A stretch of 64,000 nt of DNA. Origin: Vibrio profundi. GTDB lineage: Bacteria > Pseudomonadota > Gammaproteobacteria > Enterobacterales > Vibrionaceae. Both the position numbers and the translations under genes were made by a program. Of this stretch, positions 55,690 to 64,000 are shown one piece after another. The notes below the pieces were generated by a model. The model searched no databases. It saw nothing but the letters and a program-made list of their open reading frames with translations, and was not told the DNA's origin. The first letter of the stretch is position 1. Every line of letters begins with the position of its first letter. Location of the stretch: the NCBI RefSeq assembly GCF_005281835.1, contig NZ_RZIS01000006.1, positions 1-64,000 on the forward strand. The letters run 5' to 3'.

Positions 55690-56607
55690 TTAAGCCCGTG
55701 GGTGGTGCTCAGTGTGGATCTGTTTGAGTCTTTCCGTTGCCACGTGAGTATAAATTTGAGTAGTTGATAAGTCACTATGCCCTAAAAGCATTTGTACGAC
55801 TCTTAAATCCGCCCCATAGTTCAATAAGTGAGTCGCAAATGCATGGCGCAACACGTGAGGCGATAAAAGCTCAGTATCAATCCCAGCTAACACTGCGTAA
55901 TGCTTAATTCGATACCAAAAAGTTTGCCTTGTCATTTGCCTTGCGCGTTTACTCGGGAAGACAACATCCGAAGTGTTTTCTCCTAGTAACGCAGGGCGAC
56001 CTTGCTCCATAAAGGTTTCAATCCAATCTACGGCATTTTCTCCCATTGGCACCAAACGCTCTTTGCCACCTTTACCCGTCACTCGCACCACACCTTGGCG
56101 TAAGCTGATATTTTCCATTGTCAGGCTTACCAATTCAGTCACACGCAGACCAGTCGCGTACAGAAGTTCAAGCATGGCTTTGTCACGCAACTCTATTGGA
56201 TCGTTAGGATCAGGGGCATCCAGCAAAGCGTCGACCTGCTCTTCACTCAGATCTTTAGGTAAACGTTGAGGTAGCTTTGGACTCACTAATAGTGCGCTCG
56301 GATCGTCGGCACGAATTTTTTCACGGTGAAGGTATTGAAACAGACGGCGAATGGCAGACAACATCCGCGCACGAGAAGTTTGCTTGAAATCTTGATCCAC
56401 CAGCCAGCTTTGATAATCCTGAAGCCCAGATAAGCTGATGAAGTCTAATTTGTAGTTATGGTTTTCCATCCATAGAATAAGTTTGGTCAGATCGGTGCGA
56501 TACGATGCCAGCGTATTTTCTGACAATCCGCGCTCCATCCACATCGTATCTAAAAATTGCTCGACCAATCCATAATCTAAGCTTTGCCCTTGAGACGGCG
56601 ACTGCAT
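55690..56607 (-). CDS. xerD: Site-specific tyrosine recombinase XerD
   Basis: XerD, with XerC, resolves chromosome dimers at dif under FtsK control. The 305 residues (E. coli 298) have an N-terminal SAM-like core-binding domain (about 5-90) and a catalytic domain. The catalytic set is visible: Arg in YATGLRVTELVSL, His-x-x-Arg in HVLRHAFATHLL, His in LLGHSDLSTTQIYTH with the nucleophile Tyr. The gene heads xerD-dsbC-recJ-prfB-lysS and is divergent from fldB, exactly as in E. coli. It is a housekeeping recombinase, not a sign of a mobile element. Confidence 0.97.
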   Translation of the reverse strand: MQSPSQGQSLDYGLVEQFLDTMWMERGLSENTLASYRTDLTKLILWMENHNYKLDFISLSGLQDYQSWLVDQDFKQTSRARMLSAIRRLFQYLHREKIRADDPSALLVSPKLPQRLPKDLSEEQVDALLDAPDPNDPIELRDKAMLELLYATGLRVTELVSLTMENISLRQGVVRVTGKGGKERLVPMGENAVDWIETFMEQGRPALLGENTSDVVFPSKRARQMTRQTFWYRIKHYAVLAGIDTELLSPHVLRHAFATHLLNYGADLRVVQMLLGHSDLSTTQIYTHVATERLKQIHTEHHPRA

Positions 56608-56758
56608 TGCATTTACTCTCGATTTCCAAAACAGATTTGAGAGTATGCCAGCACACTATCGATTGCCATAAAAATTACGAGTTGCGCGTATAATCGCTGC
56701 AATCAAAAGCAATTTATGGTTAGAATTCGCCATCCCAAATAAAAACCGAACATATGCT

Positions 56759-57280
56759 ATGAAAATTGGATTATTTTACGGCTCTACCACCTGCTATACC
56801 GAAATGGCAGCAGAAAAAATTCGCGCCATCATAGGTGAAGAACTTGTCGATATTCATAACGTAAAGGAAACGCCTTTATCGCTAATGGCTGATTACGACC
56901 TACTGCTCTTAGGCATTTCCACTTGGGATTTCGGAGAAATTCAAGAAGATTGGAACGAAGCGTGGGACAACATTGCAACCACACCTGTTAAAGGCAAAAC
57001 CGTGGCTTTGTTTGGTCTGGGCGATCAAGAAGGCTATGGCGAATGGTTCTTGGACGCGATGGGTTTATTGCACGACGAGCTTAAAACTGCTGGCGCGGAT
57101 TTTGTTGGCTACTGGCCTAACAATGAAAGCTACGAATTTGAAGCATCAAAGGCACTCACTGAAGATAAATCTCAGTTCGTGGGTTTAGCTCTTGATGAAG
57201 ATTCTCAATATGAATTGAGCGACGAGCGTATCGAAGCTTGGGTTGAGCAAGTACTAGTTGAATATCACGATAAGCTTTAG
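56759..57280 (+). CDS. fldB: Flavodoxin FldB
   Basis: A 173-residue long-chain flavodoxin, an FMN electron carrier. The N-terminal phosphate loop [12 protein letters not shown] (about 3-14) and the FMN-contacting segments [12 protein letters not shown] and [11 protein letters not shown] are present. The long C-terminal insertion and the position next to xerD point to FldB rather than FldA. Divergent from xerD, convergent with brnQ. Confidence 0.95.
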   Translation: MKIGLFYGSTTCYTEMAAEKIRAIIGEELVDIHNVKETPLSLMADYDLLLLGISTWDFGEIQEDWNEAWDNIATTPVKGKTVALFGLGDQEGYGEWFLDAMGLLHDELKTAGADFVGYWPNNESYEFEASKALTEDKSQFVGLALDEDSQYELSDERIEAWVEQVLVEYHDKL

Positions 57281-57331
57281 CCATAAGCTTTACGTTCAGT
57301 CTTAGAACCAACCATTGGTTGAACACAAATG

Positions 57332-57362
57332 AAAAGGCCTCGTCACTATGACGAGGCCTTTA
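57332..57362. terminator. Bidirectional terminator between fldB and brnQ
   Basis: Arms AAAGGCCTCGT and ACGAGGCCTTT around a 7-base loop lie between the convergent genes, with A and T runs. Confidence 0.88.
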
Positions 57363-57378
57363 TTATTTTAGTCAGCAA

Positions 57379-58692
57379 TTATGCGGCTTCTTGAGAAAGC
57401 TCTTCTTGCGGTGCTTTTCCAATGAAAAACATGCAGATAATGGCTGCTGCTGTCGGCATTAACCAACCCATACCTATCTCAAACAGTGGCAACATGTTCA
57501 ATGCTGAAACATTCACACCCGCCACTTTTGCTGCATCAATCAATGCAAACAATAACGATACAAGAATCACAACGCGGTATGCCACACGTGGGTTAGGTAG
57601 CTTCTTGCGGATGAAAGTTAACGCCACAAGTGCAATCGCCACAGGGTAAAGTGCGAACAATACCGGTACAGACAATGAAATTAGCTGAGCCAAACCAACG
57701 TTAGCAACCGTCGCACACGCTACGCCATTGATAATCACCCAAGTCTTGTAAGACAGTGGTGTCAACGAACTGAAGTAATCAGAACACGCCGAAATTAGGC
57801 CAATTGCCGTCGTTAAACACGCTAGTAAAACGATTACAGACAACACGATTTGACCTGACGGGCCAAACAGAGCTTGAACGTATTGGCTTAGTACTACGCC
57901 ACCGTTGTCCACGCCAGCGGCCACTGTCGCACTCGTTGCACCTAGGTAGAACAACGAAATGTAAACAAATGCTAAACCCGCAGCGGCAATACAACCAGCG
58001 CTAATTAAGTACTTAGTCGTTGCAGCGCGGTCAGTGATGCCTTTGCTACGAATCGCATCGACAATCAACATACCGAACATCAATGAACCAAACGTATCCA
58101 TCGTGTTGTAGCCTTCTAGGAAACCTTTTGTCAGAGGCTGAGTCAGGTAATCACCTTGCGCCGCTGCCATTGCACCTTGTGGGTTTACGAATACCGCGAT
58201 AGCCAGAATTACTAAGCCAATGAAGAGTAAAGGCGTCAACACTTTACCAATCACATCAATCAACTTGCCTTGCGACCATGCAAAAAACATCGCAATGGCG
58301 AAAAACGCAATAGAGAAGATTGTCAGGTGAGCTTGCGCGGCATCAATGAAGAACGGCTTCACTGCCATTTCGTAAGCCACTAGACCAGTACGCGGAGCTG
58401 CAAATGCAGGGCCAATGATGATAAAAATCAGCACAGCCATAATAGTAGCCGCTTGCTTTGGAAGATCTTTGGTTAAGTGGCCCCAAGAACCACCCGCAAC
58501 AGCAATAGCAACGATAGTAATTAGAGGAAGACCTACAGCTGTTAGCAAGAAACCAGACATCGCTGGGAATAAGTGTTCACCGGCCAATTGACCCGCTAAA
58601 GGTGGGAAGATGATGTTTCCGGCACCTAAGAAGAAAGCAAAAAGCATAAAGCCCAATGCGATTATATCTGTTAGTTTTAGACTCTGATTCAC
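57379..58692 (-). CDS. brnQ: Branched-chain amino acid transporter BrnQ (LIVCS family)
   Basis: BrnQ is a sodium-coupled inner-membrane permease for Leu, Ile and Val. The 437 residues (E. coli 439) can be drawn with 12 membrane helices; the N-terminus FMLFAFFLGAGNIIFPPLAG and GLPLITIVAIA are family signatures. It has its own terminator and its promoter must lie in the AT-rich region upstream. Confidence 0.95.
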   Translation of the reverse strand: MNQSLKLTDIIALGFMLFAFFLGAGNIIFPPLAGQLAGEHLFPAMSGFLLTAVGLPLITIVAIAVAGGSWGHLTKDLPKQAATIMAVLIFIIIGPAFAAPRTGLVAYEMAVKPFFIDAAQAHLTIFSIAFFAIAMFFAWSQGKLIDVIGKVLTPLLFIGLVILAIAVFVNPQGAMAAAQGDYLTQPLTKGFLEGYNTMDTFGSLMFGMLIVDAIRSKGITDRAATTKYLISAGCIAAAGLAFVYISLFYLGATSATVAAGVDNGGVVLSQYVQALFGPSGQIVLSVIVLLACLTTAIGLISACSDYFSSLTPLSYKTWVIINGVACATVANVGLAQLISLSVPVLFALYPVAIALVALTFIRKKLPNPRVAYRVVILVSLLFALIDAAKVAGVNVSALNMLPLFEIGMGWLMPTAAAIICMFFIGKAPQEELSQEAA

Positions 58693-59008
58693 AGATAACC
58701 CTTAATTATATTTTTGGAATTTAAATTGTGTTTGCATGAATGCTCACGTTAAAAAATGTGCACTCAATCTATAAAATAGGCGCGCATAATGACGAAACAC
58801 TCACCAGTTCGCAAGTAACAAGAAAAAAACACTATATTAATTTGCACATTGAACAACAAACCAGTTCAAATCACTGGATTAATAAAAATAACCAAAATTA
58901 TACACCAAACATATTCATTAACAGATCAAACACAACTAGACAGTTAAACCAAACATACTGTTAACAATGGATATATAATCTTAAAAATAACGAGAAAACA
59001 GAATAAAC
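58693..59008. other. AT-rich divergent region brnQ / trmN6
   Basis: About 316 bases, very AT-rich, with promoters for both divergent genes. An open frame of about 74 codons exists on the plus strand but has low-complexity Asn/Thr/Ile composition and no ribosome site. No repeat or RNA is evident. Confidence 0.5.
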
Positions 59009-59728
59009 ATGAGAAGCGATAAATTGAAAACTAAAGGCTTTAATTTTAAGCAGTTCTCTATAGATGGCGGGCAAAGCGGCATGCCAGTCAGTACCGATGG
59101 CGTATTACTAGGAGCTTGGGCTCAATTTCCCCATGCTAACAACATCTTAGATATCGGCACCGGAACCGGGTTGCTGGCCTTGATGACTGCCCAAAGGTTT
59201 ACTGGCGTTAACGTACAAGCTATTGATATAAACCAGCACGCGATAGAAGCAGCCTTATTCAATTTTAAACATTCTCCGTGGTCACCTCGGATCCAGTTAA
59301 TACAAGGCGATGTGCTATCGCACCCTTTCACTGAGAAATTCGCAGGCATCATCTGTAACCCTCCGTATTTCAATAACGGCGAGCAAGCAAAGCAGCAACA
59401 AAGGGCCACCGCGAGGCATACCGATACATTGGCTCACCAAGCCCTGATTGATCGCTGCTCAGCTATCACTACCGAGGCTGTTACAGCAAGCTTCATTTTG
59501 CCCATCACCGAAGGAGAATCTTTCATCGCTCTCGCCTTACAATCAGGCTGGTACCTATCTCGACGATTAGATGTAAAACCTACTGACACCAAACCCGCAA
59601 GCCGTGTCCTGTTTGAATTAACTAAACACCCACAAGAAACTCAATATGATCACCTCACCATTCGTCATAAAGCCGACTATAGCGATGAGTTTATTGCGCT
59701 AACTAAAGATTTTTATCTGAAGATGTAG
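59009..59728 (+). CDS. trmN6: tRNA1(Val) (adenine(37)-N6)-methyltransferase TrmN6
   Basis: TrmN6 (YfiC/TrmM) methylates N6 of A37 in tRNA1-Val. The 239 residues show the SAM motif [18 protein letters not shown] (about 46-63), the acidic DID residue in [10 protein letters not shown] and the N6-adenine catalytic motif NPPYF (about 117-121). It is 69 bases before srmB; in E. coli the same two genes are divergent neighbours. The ribosome site is weak. Confidence 0.92.
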   Translation: MRSDKLKTKGFNFKQFSIDGGQSGMPVSTDGVLLGAWAQFPHANNILDIGTGTGLLALMTAQRFTGVNVQAIDINQHAIEAALFNFKHSPWSPRIQLIQGDVLSHPFTEKFAGIICNPPYFNNGEQAKQQQRATARHTDTLAHQALIDRCSAITTEAVTASFILPITEGESFIALALQSGWYLSRRLDVKPTDTKPASRVLFELTKHPQETQYDHLTIRHKADYSDEFIALTKDFYLKM

Positions 59729-59835
59729 AAATACCATGTGATCCTAATCACTAATGCTTCTATAATGGCCGACTACTCTTTTTTATCTTCTGCTACTTGA
59801 TGCAGAAAACATTTATTGCTTGTGGAGAAACAACA

Positions 59836-61071
59836 GTGATCAGAACCTTTGCAGAACTCGATCTAGAACAAGAGCTGCTAAAAGCAATTGACGAAATGGG
59901 CTACGAACGCCCAACACAGGTACAAGCTGAAGCAATCCCACAAGCGTTAGATGGAAGAGACGTTTTAGCTTCCGCGCCGACAGGTACAGGTAAAACCGCA
60001 TCGTTCGTGCTACCAGCACTGCAATACTTACTGGACTTCCCACGTAAGAAAGCAGGCCCTGCACGTATGCTAATCCTTACGCCCACGCGTGAGCTAGCGA
60101 TGCAGATCACCGACCAAGCCCGTGAGCTTGCTAAATACACCAGCTTAAACATCTTCACCATTACTGGTGGTGTGATGTATCAAGAGCACGCCGACATCCT
60201 AGGCACCACTCAAGATATCGTGGTTGCCACTCCTGGCCGTCTAATGGAATACATTGAAGCTGAACGCTTTGATTGCCGTGCGATTGAATGGCTTATCCTT
60301 GATGAAGCAGACCGCATGCTGGACATGGGTTTTGGCCCAGTGGTTGACCGATTGTCTGCCGAGTGTCGCTGGCGTAAACAGACTTTACTATTCTCAGCAA
60401 CACTAGAAGGTAAAGGCGTAGAAGGCTTCACTGAAGATCTTCTTAAGAACCCAGCAGAAATCAACGCGCAGTCATCACTACGTGAACGTAAAAAGATCAC
60501 TCAGTGGTATCACCGTGCGGATACAGCGGACCATAAACTGGACCTGCTTAAACACATTATCACCGAGCAAGCCGAGCGCACTATCGTGTTCCTAAAAACT
60601 CGTGAGCGTTTAGGTGAACTGCGTGCGCAACTGGAAAGTGCGCAAATCCCTTGTGCGTGGATCCAAGGCGAAATGCCTCAAGATCGTCGTAACAATGCGA
60701 TTGCTCGTTTCCGTGACGGTACCGTTAATGTGCTATTGGCCACTGACGTCGCCGCTCGTGGTATCGACCTTCCAGACGTTAGCCACGTGATTAACTACGA
60801 TATGCCGCGTACTGCGGATGTGTACCTACACCGTATCGGCCGTACGGCTCGTGCAGGTAAGAAAGGTAATGCCATCTCAATCATTGAAGCGCACGACCAA
60901 CCAATGATTGAACGTGTTGCTCGCTACACGAAAGAAAGCATCAAAGAGCGCTTCATCGAAGGTATGCGCCCAACGCACAAAAAACCAGTCTTCAAGAAAA
61001 AGAAGAAAGTGAAAAAAGACGACAAAAAAGCCGGTGCGTCTAAAAAGAAAGCCGCGAAGAAAAAGAAGTAA
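59836..61071 (+). CDS. srmB: DEAD-box ATP-dependent RNA helicase SrmB (GTG start)
   Basis: SrmB helps early 50S subunit assembly, with ribosomal L4 and L24. The 411-residue form has the Q motif (GYERPTQVQAEAIP), Walker A APTGTGKT (about 48-55), the DEAD box LDEADRMLDMG, LFSAT and the C-terminal HRIGRTARAG. The Lys-rich tail (about 375-411) is typical of RNA binding. I chose the GTG at 59836 because GGAG lies nine bases upstream and the start then resembles E. coli SrmB; an ATG frame at 59797 adds 13 residues. A TATAAT at 59761-59766 is a likely -10. It ends in a strong terminator. Confidence 0.93.
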   Translation: MIRTFAELDLEQELLKAIDEMGYERPTQVQAEAIPQALDGRDVLASAPTGTGKTASFVLPALQYLLDFPRKKAGPARMLILTPTRELAMQITDQARELAKYTSLNIFTITGGVMYQEHADILGTTQDIVVATPGRLMEYIEAERFDCRAIEWLILDEADRMLDMGFGPVVDRLSAECRWRKQTLLFSATLEGKGVEGFTEDLLKNPAEINAQSSLRERKKITQWYHRADTADHKLDLLKHIITEQAERTIVFLKTRERLGELRAQLESAQIPCAWIQGEMPQDRRNNAIARFRDGTVNVLLATDVAARGIDLPDVSHVINYDMPRTADVYLHRIGRTARAGKKGNAISIIEAHDQPMIERVARYTKESIKERFIEGMRPTHKKPVFKKKKKVKKDDKKAGASKKKAAKKKK

Positions 61072-61086
61072 CTCCTTCTGAAGATC

Positions 61087-61117
61087 AAAAAAACCGATGC
61101 TAATGCATCGGTTTTTT
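61087..61117. terminator. Terminator after srmB
   Basis: Arms AAAACCGATGC and GCATCGGTTTT with loop TAAT, flanked by A and T runs; it can serve srmB and convergent yaaA. Confidence 0.9.
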
Positions 61118-61152
61118 ATTGGTGTTTCGCTAAGTCTAAAATACGTCAGTAC

Positions 61153-61929
61153 TTAAGCTTGTTCTTCTCGTTTGAAGACTAATTCTTTCGCATTCGACTC
61201 TTCTTCAACAAAGTAGTAACCCGCGGTATCAAACTTGGTTAAGGCTTCAATCGAATCAATCTTGTTTTCAATGATGTAACGAGCCATCATGCCGCGAGCT
61301 TTCTTAGCGTAGAAGCTAATCACCTTGTACTGACCGTTCTTACAATCTTTGAATACTGGCGTAATCACTTGCCCATCTAAGTTCTTTGGCTTCACCGCTT
61401 TAAAGTACTCATTAGACGCCAAATTAATCAGAACATTATCACCTTGAGCATTCAACGCTTCATTCAACTTATCTGTGATTAAGTTGCCCCAGAATTGGTA
61501 TAAGTTTGTGCCACGCTCATTCGCTAAACGGGTCCCCATTTCTAGGCGGTACGGCTGCATCAAATCCAAAGGCTTCAATAAACCATAAAGGCCTGAAAGC
61601 ATACGCAAATGGCTTTGTGCGTAATCGAAATCTTCTTCTGTCAGAGACTCTGCATCTAGCCCTGTGTATACGTCACCTTTAAAAGCTAGTATCGCTTGGC
61701 GAGCATTCTCTTGAGTGAAGGTTTCGCTCCACTGCTCAAAACGCGCCACATTCAACCCTGCGATTTTATCGCTCACTTTCATTAATGCCGAAACATCCGC
61801 TGGGGTTAGCTTACGGCACACTTCAATAAGTTCAGCTGAATGTTCAACAAACTCAGGCTGACTAAAGCGCTCTGTCGCTAAAGGAGATTCGTAATCTAAT
61901 GTTTTTGCTGGAGAAACGACAACTAACAT
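61153..61929 (-). CDS. yaaA: Peroxide stress protein YaaA
   Basis: The 258-residue YaaA/DUF328 family limits intracellular iron during hydrogen peroxide stress in E. coli and binds DNA. The start [17 protein letters not shown], the middle [11 protein letters not shown] (about 84-94) and [20 protein letters not shown] (first part about 114) are signatures. The length matches E. coli YaaA (258). Single gene, with a plain intergenic region upstream. Confidence 0.95.
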   Translation of the reverse strand: MLVVVSPAKTLDYESPLATERFSQPEFVEHSAELIEVCRKLTPADVSALMKVSDKIAGLNVARFEQWSETFTQENARQAILAFKGDVYTGLDAESLTEEDFDYAQSHLRMLSGLYGLLKPLDLMQPYRLEMGTRLANERGTNLYQFWGNLITDKLNEALNAQGDNVLINLASNEYFKAVKPKNLDGQVITPVFKDCKNGQYKVISFYAKKARGMMARYIIENKIDSIEALTKFDTAGYYFVEEESNAKELVFKREEQA

Positions 61930-62064
61930 AACTTTTACCCTATTAGGTTAGATAAGTGAGTATTAATGATGATGCTAGAGTATAGAAAAAACACCAATTT
62001 GTCTTTATGACTCTTCCTATTACTTCAATAGGCGACCTTGGTATAACTCAAACACCCAATAAAC

Positions 62065-62093
62065 AAAAAGGCCAAGGTATACACCTTGGCCTC
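62065..62093 (-). terminator. Terminator after the alanine symporter gene
   Basis: On the minus strand, arms AGGCCAAGGTG and ACCTTGGCCT are followed by five T's, about 40 bases after the stop codon. Confidence 0.85.
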
Positions 62094-62131
62094 TCATCGT
62101 TTTGGAATACGCTCTTCATCCGAGCATAAGA

Positions 62132-63562
62132 TTATTTCTTAGTGTTATCCCAAATACCATCTTCTAGCTGAGACTTAAGCTCAGGGAAGTCGTTCGCATC
62201 GAACGTTGGTACTTTGCCCGCATCTAATTGGCGGTTGTAGTCTTTTGCTAGTTTAATCACGATACCAGATAGCAAGATAATCGCTACCAAGTTAACAATC
62301 GCCATTAGGCCCATTGATACGTCAGCCAATGCCCATACCGTTGGTAGCGTCGCTAGAGAACCAAACATCACCATACCAAGAACAACGATACGGAATAGCA
62401 CTAGGCCTTTCTTGTTGTTGTGCTCTAGGAAGATTAAGTTCGTTTCAGCGTACGAGTAGTTTGCAATGATAGAAGTGAAAGCGAAGAAGAAAATCGCTAC
62501 CGCAACAAAGATACCACCCCAGTCACCAACTTGTGCAGTTAGTGCACGTTGAGTCAGTTCGATACCCGTTACTTCTGTTGCTTGGCCTACGTACTCGCCA
62601 GACATCAGGATGATAGCAACCGTTGCAGAACAGATAACGATAGTATCAACGAATACACCTAGCATTTGAACATAACCTTGCGACGCTGGGTGCGGCGGAT
62701 AAGGTGTTGCTGATGCCGCTGCGTTTGGCGCAGAACCCATACCAGCTTCGTTCGAGAATAAACCCCGTTTAATACCATTGATCATCGCTTGAGCGATTGC
62801 GTAGCCTAAGCCACCCGCAGCAGCTTCTTGTAGGCCGAATGCGCTCTTGAAGATAAGCGCTAATACATCTGGCACTTTCTCGATGTTCATGAACATTACG
62901 AAGATAGCAATCGCAAGGTAAGCAAGTGCCATAACAGGAACGATAAGTTCAGCTGTACGAGCGATCTTACGAATACCACCAAAAATAACGAATGCAGAGA
63001 TAATAACGATAGCCACACCAACGTAGCTGCGCTCAAAATCAAATGCTGTGTTCATTGCACTTGCAATCGCATTTGCTTGAACCGCGTTAAATACTAGGCC
63101 GAATGCAATGATAAGGAAGATAGAGAATAGAACCCCCATCCAACGCATACCAAGGCCTTTCTCCATATAGTATGCAGGGCCACCACGGTAGTTACCGTCG
63201 TTATCACGCGTTTTGTATAGCTGTGCTAACGTACTTTCTGCGAAAGATGTTGCCATACCTAACATAGCGATTAGCCACATCCAGAAGATAGCACCAGGGC
63301 CACCAGCAGTCAGTGCAACTGCCACACCGGCCATGTTACCTGTACCTACACGAGCAGCAAGACTAGTACAAAGAGCTTGGAAAGAAGAGATACCAGCGTT
63401 GTCTGCTTTACGGCTGTTCTTTAAAACTGAGAACATGTGGCCAAAATGGCGGAATTGAATGAAGCCTAGTCGTACGGTGAAGTAAATACCCACACCAACC
63501 AGTAAGTAAACTAAGATTGATCCCCAAAGAAGATCATTCATTAAATTAATTAAATCTGTCAC
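62132..63562 (-). CDS. Sodium:alanine/glycine symporter (AGCS family)
   Basis: A 476-residue inner-membrane protein with about 11 helices. AGCS signatures are RLGFIQFRHFGHMF near the N-terminus, LAARVGTGNMAGVAVALTAGGPGAIFWMW-type segment (VGTGNMAGVA at about 71-80) and GMGSAPNAAA (about 274-283). The family imports alanine, glycine or D-alanine with sodium. I cannot decide the substrate. No glycine riboswitch is visible upstream, but a structured inverted repeat is (63612-63679). Confidence 0.93.
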   Translation of the reverse strand: MTDLINLMNDLLWGSILVYLLVGVGIYFTVRLGFIQFRHFGHMFSVLKNSRKADNAGISSFQALCTSLAARVGTGNMAGVAVALTAGGPGAIFWMWLIAMLGMATSFAESTLAQLYKTRDNDGNYRGGPAYYMEKGLGMRWMGVLFSIFLIIAFGLVFNAVQANAIASAMNTAFDFERSYVGVAIVIISAFVIFGGIRKIARTAELIVPVMALAYLAIAIFVMFMNIEKVPDVLALIFKSAFGLQEAAAGGLGYAIAQAMINGIKRGLFSNEAGMGSAPNAAASATPYPPHPASQGYVQMLGVFVDTIVICSATVAIILMSGEYVGQATEVTGIELTQRALTAQVGDWGGIFVAVAIFFFAFTSIIANYSYAETNLIFLEHNNKKGLVLFRIVVLGMVMFGSLATLPTVWALADVSMGLMAIVNLVAIILLSGIVIKLAKDYNRQLDAGKVPTFDANDFPELKSQLEDGIWDNTKK

Positions 63563-63611
63563 GTGAACCTCGTATTGAGTGTAAGCACTGATCCTGCGTC
63601 CAAGCCCTCCT

Positions 63612-63679
63612 CTAAATTGCCAATGCCAGTGTCAATGTTGTGTCGGCATTCGTTATATCGTGTTATTTGTGCAATTTAG
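63612..63679 (-). other. Nested inverted repeats in the leader of the alanine symporter gene
   Basis: CTAAATTGC (63612-63620) and GCAATTTAG (63671-63679) are exact complements; AATGCC (63622-63627) and GGCATT (63645-63650) form a second pair within. The element lies 50-117 bases upstream of the start codon. It could be a leader RNA structure or paired protein sites. It does not match a riboswitch I know. Confidence 0.45.
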
Positions 63680-63950
63680 ATTGTAAATCGTCGCCTCATG
63701 CGTCCATTTTACGTATCAGTGTATTTTTTGACGGGCGGATAATGCAGCGAGTTCAAGCAAAAATCAATATGCAAACTACTTCTTACAATTGCAACTTTTC
63801 ACTATTAAATCACCATCTATTAACATAAAAAGTAACAACACCCTCTATGAAAAGACACATAAACCAGACAATTCAACAACAACACTTTGTTGATTTATTT
63901 TATCTGAATATCGTCCTATAAAAACAGCTTAAACCTAGAGCGGGTAAGGT
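63680..63950. other. AT-rich intergenic region at the right end
   Basis: No gene is apparent. TATAAA at about 63917-63922 is a possible -10 for the gene that appears to start at 63951. Confidence 0.4.
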
Positions 63951-64000
63951 ATGATGAACTTGATAGCATTTCCCCGAGTTGATTCTTTCTTCCGTCATTC
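63951..64000 (+). CDS. Possible start of an unidentified gene (partial)
   Basis: Two adjacent ATG codons (63951 and 63954) are preceded by AAGG; the frame continues open to the window edge as MNLIAFPRVDSFFRH. Seventeen codons are too few to identify a family. A TATAAA element lies about 30 bases upstream. It is divergent from the alanine symporter. Confidence 0.4.
   Translation, partial: MMNLIAFPRVDSFFRH

Noticed and set aside
55690..56607. Tyrosine recombinase as a sign of an integron or genomic island
   Set aside because: The gene is xerD in its conserved housekeeping context with dsbC, recJ and prfB; no att sites or cassette genes nearby.
58740..58964. 74-codon frame in the brnQ-trmN6 gap
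   Set aside because: Low-complexity Asn/Thr/Ile composition of AT-rich DNA, no ribosome site, no recognisable domain.
63563..63950. Glycine riboswitch upstream of the AGCS symporter
   Set aside because: The conserved glycine aptamer core is not visible on the minus strand.

Overview
The window is a piece of a Vibrio-type chromosome, most likely chromosome 1. The evidence is the 16S rRNA 5' end; a gene order I recall as shared with Vibrio cholerae around VC0664 to VC0711 (lysS, vpsR, mutH, rppH, ptsP, lgt, thyA, hlyU, rpsT, murJ, ribF, ileS, lspA, ispH, the CstA-type transporter, nagZ, aroF, tyrA, slt, the GGDEF-EAL gene, pheA, raiA, bamD, rluD, clpB, rRNA); Vibrio-specific regulators (HlyU, VpsR); and moderate base composition. 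It is an ordinary, densely coded core region. I see no insertion sequence, prophage, integron, CRISPR array or tRNA gene.

Layout. 1-597: start of a 16S gene (minus strand) with two rRNA promoters and boxA. 598-5846: clpB with a heat-shock promoter, pgeF, rluD, and divergent bamD. 6006-9589: a binding-protein/lytic-transglycosylase fusion, CRP-controlled raiA, and pheA behind a leader-peptide attenuator. 9830-12674: a c-di-GMP enzyme (MbaA-like) and yjjX. 12749-18592: trpR, slt, ettA, a PilZ protein and an M23 endopeptidase. 18675-20924: the aroF-tyrA operon behind TyrR boxes. 21184-24364: wall-recycling genes nagZ and anmK-murQ. 25008-29168: a CstA-family transporter followed by a LytS/LytTR-type BtsS/BtsR pair, with six phased repeats upstream of the transporter. 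29261-36794: murJ, ribF, ileS, lspA, fkpB, ispH. 37043-40263: rpsT, hlyU, nhaR, nptA. 40789-46066: rppH, ptsP, a TSUP permease, lgt, thyA. 46130-46681: a DnaA-box- and GATC-rich intergenic region before mutH. 47357-50009: small unknown genes and vpsR. 50255-57280: xerD, dsbC, recJ, prfB (programmed frameshift), lysS, and divergent fldB. 57379-63562: brnQ, trmN6, srmB, yaaA and an alanine/sodium symporter.

How the genes work together. Aromatic amino acid control appears three times: Phe attenuation of pheA, TyrR boxes before aroF-tyrA, and trpR. Wall turnover and recycling are heavily represented (slt, the SLT fusion, M23, nagZ, anmK, murQ, pgeF, murJ). Several c-di-GMP or biofilm elements occur (the GGDEF-EAL protein, PilZ protein and VpsR).

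The non-routine observations are: a six-copy array matching the BtsR-type motif; the DnaA-box/GATC cluster between rppH and mutH; an overlooked 40-codon gene with a strong ribosome site upstream of a DUF1127 gene; a lipoprotein-type signal on DsbC; and the apparent absence of an nspS-like partner beside the MbaA-like gene. I found no clearly novel multi-gene system. All family assignments come from reading motifs and remembered family sequences; no searches were run.
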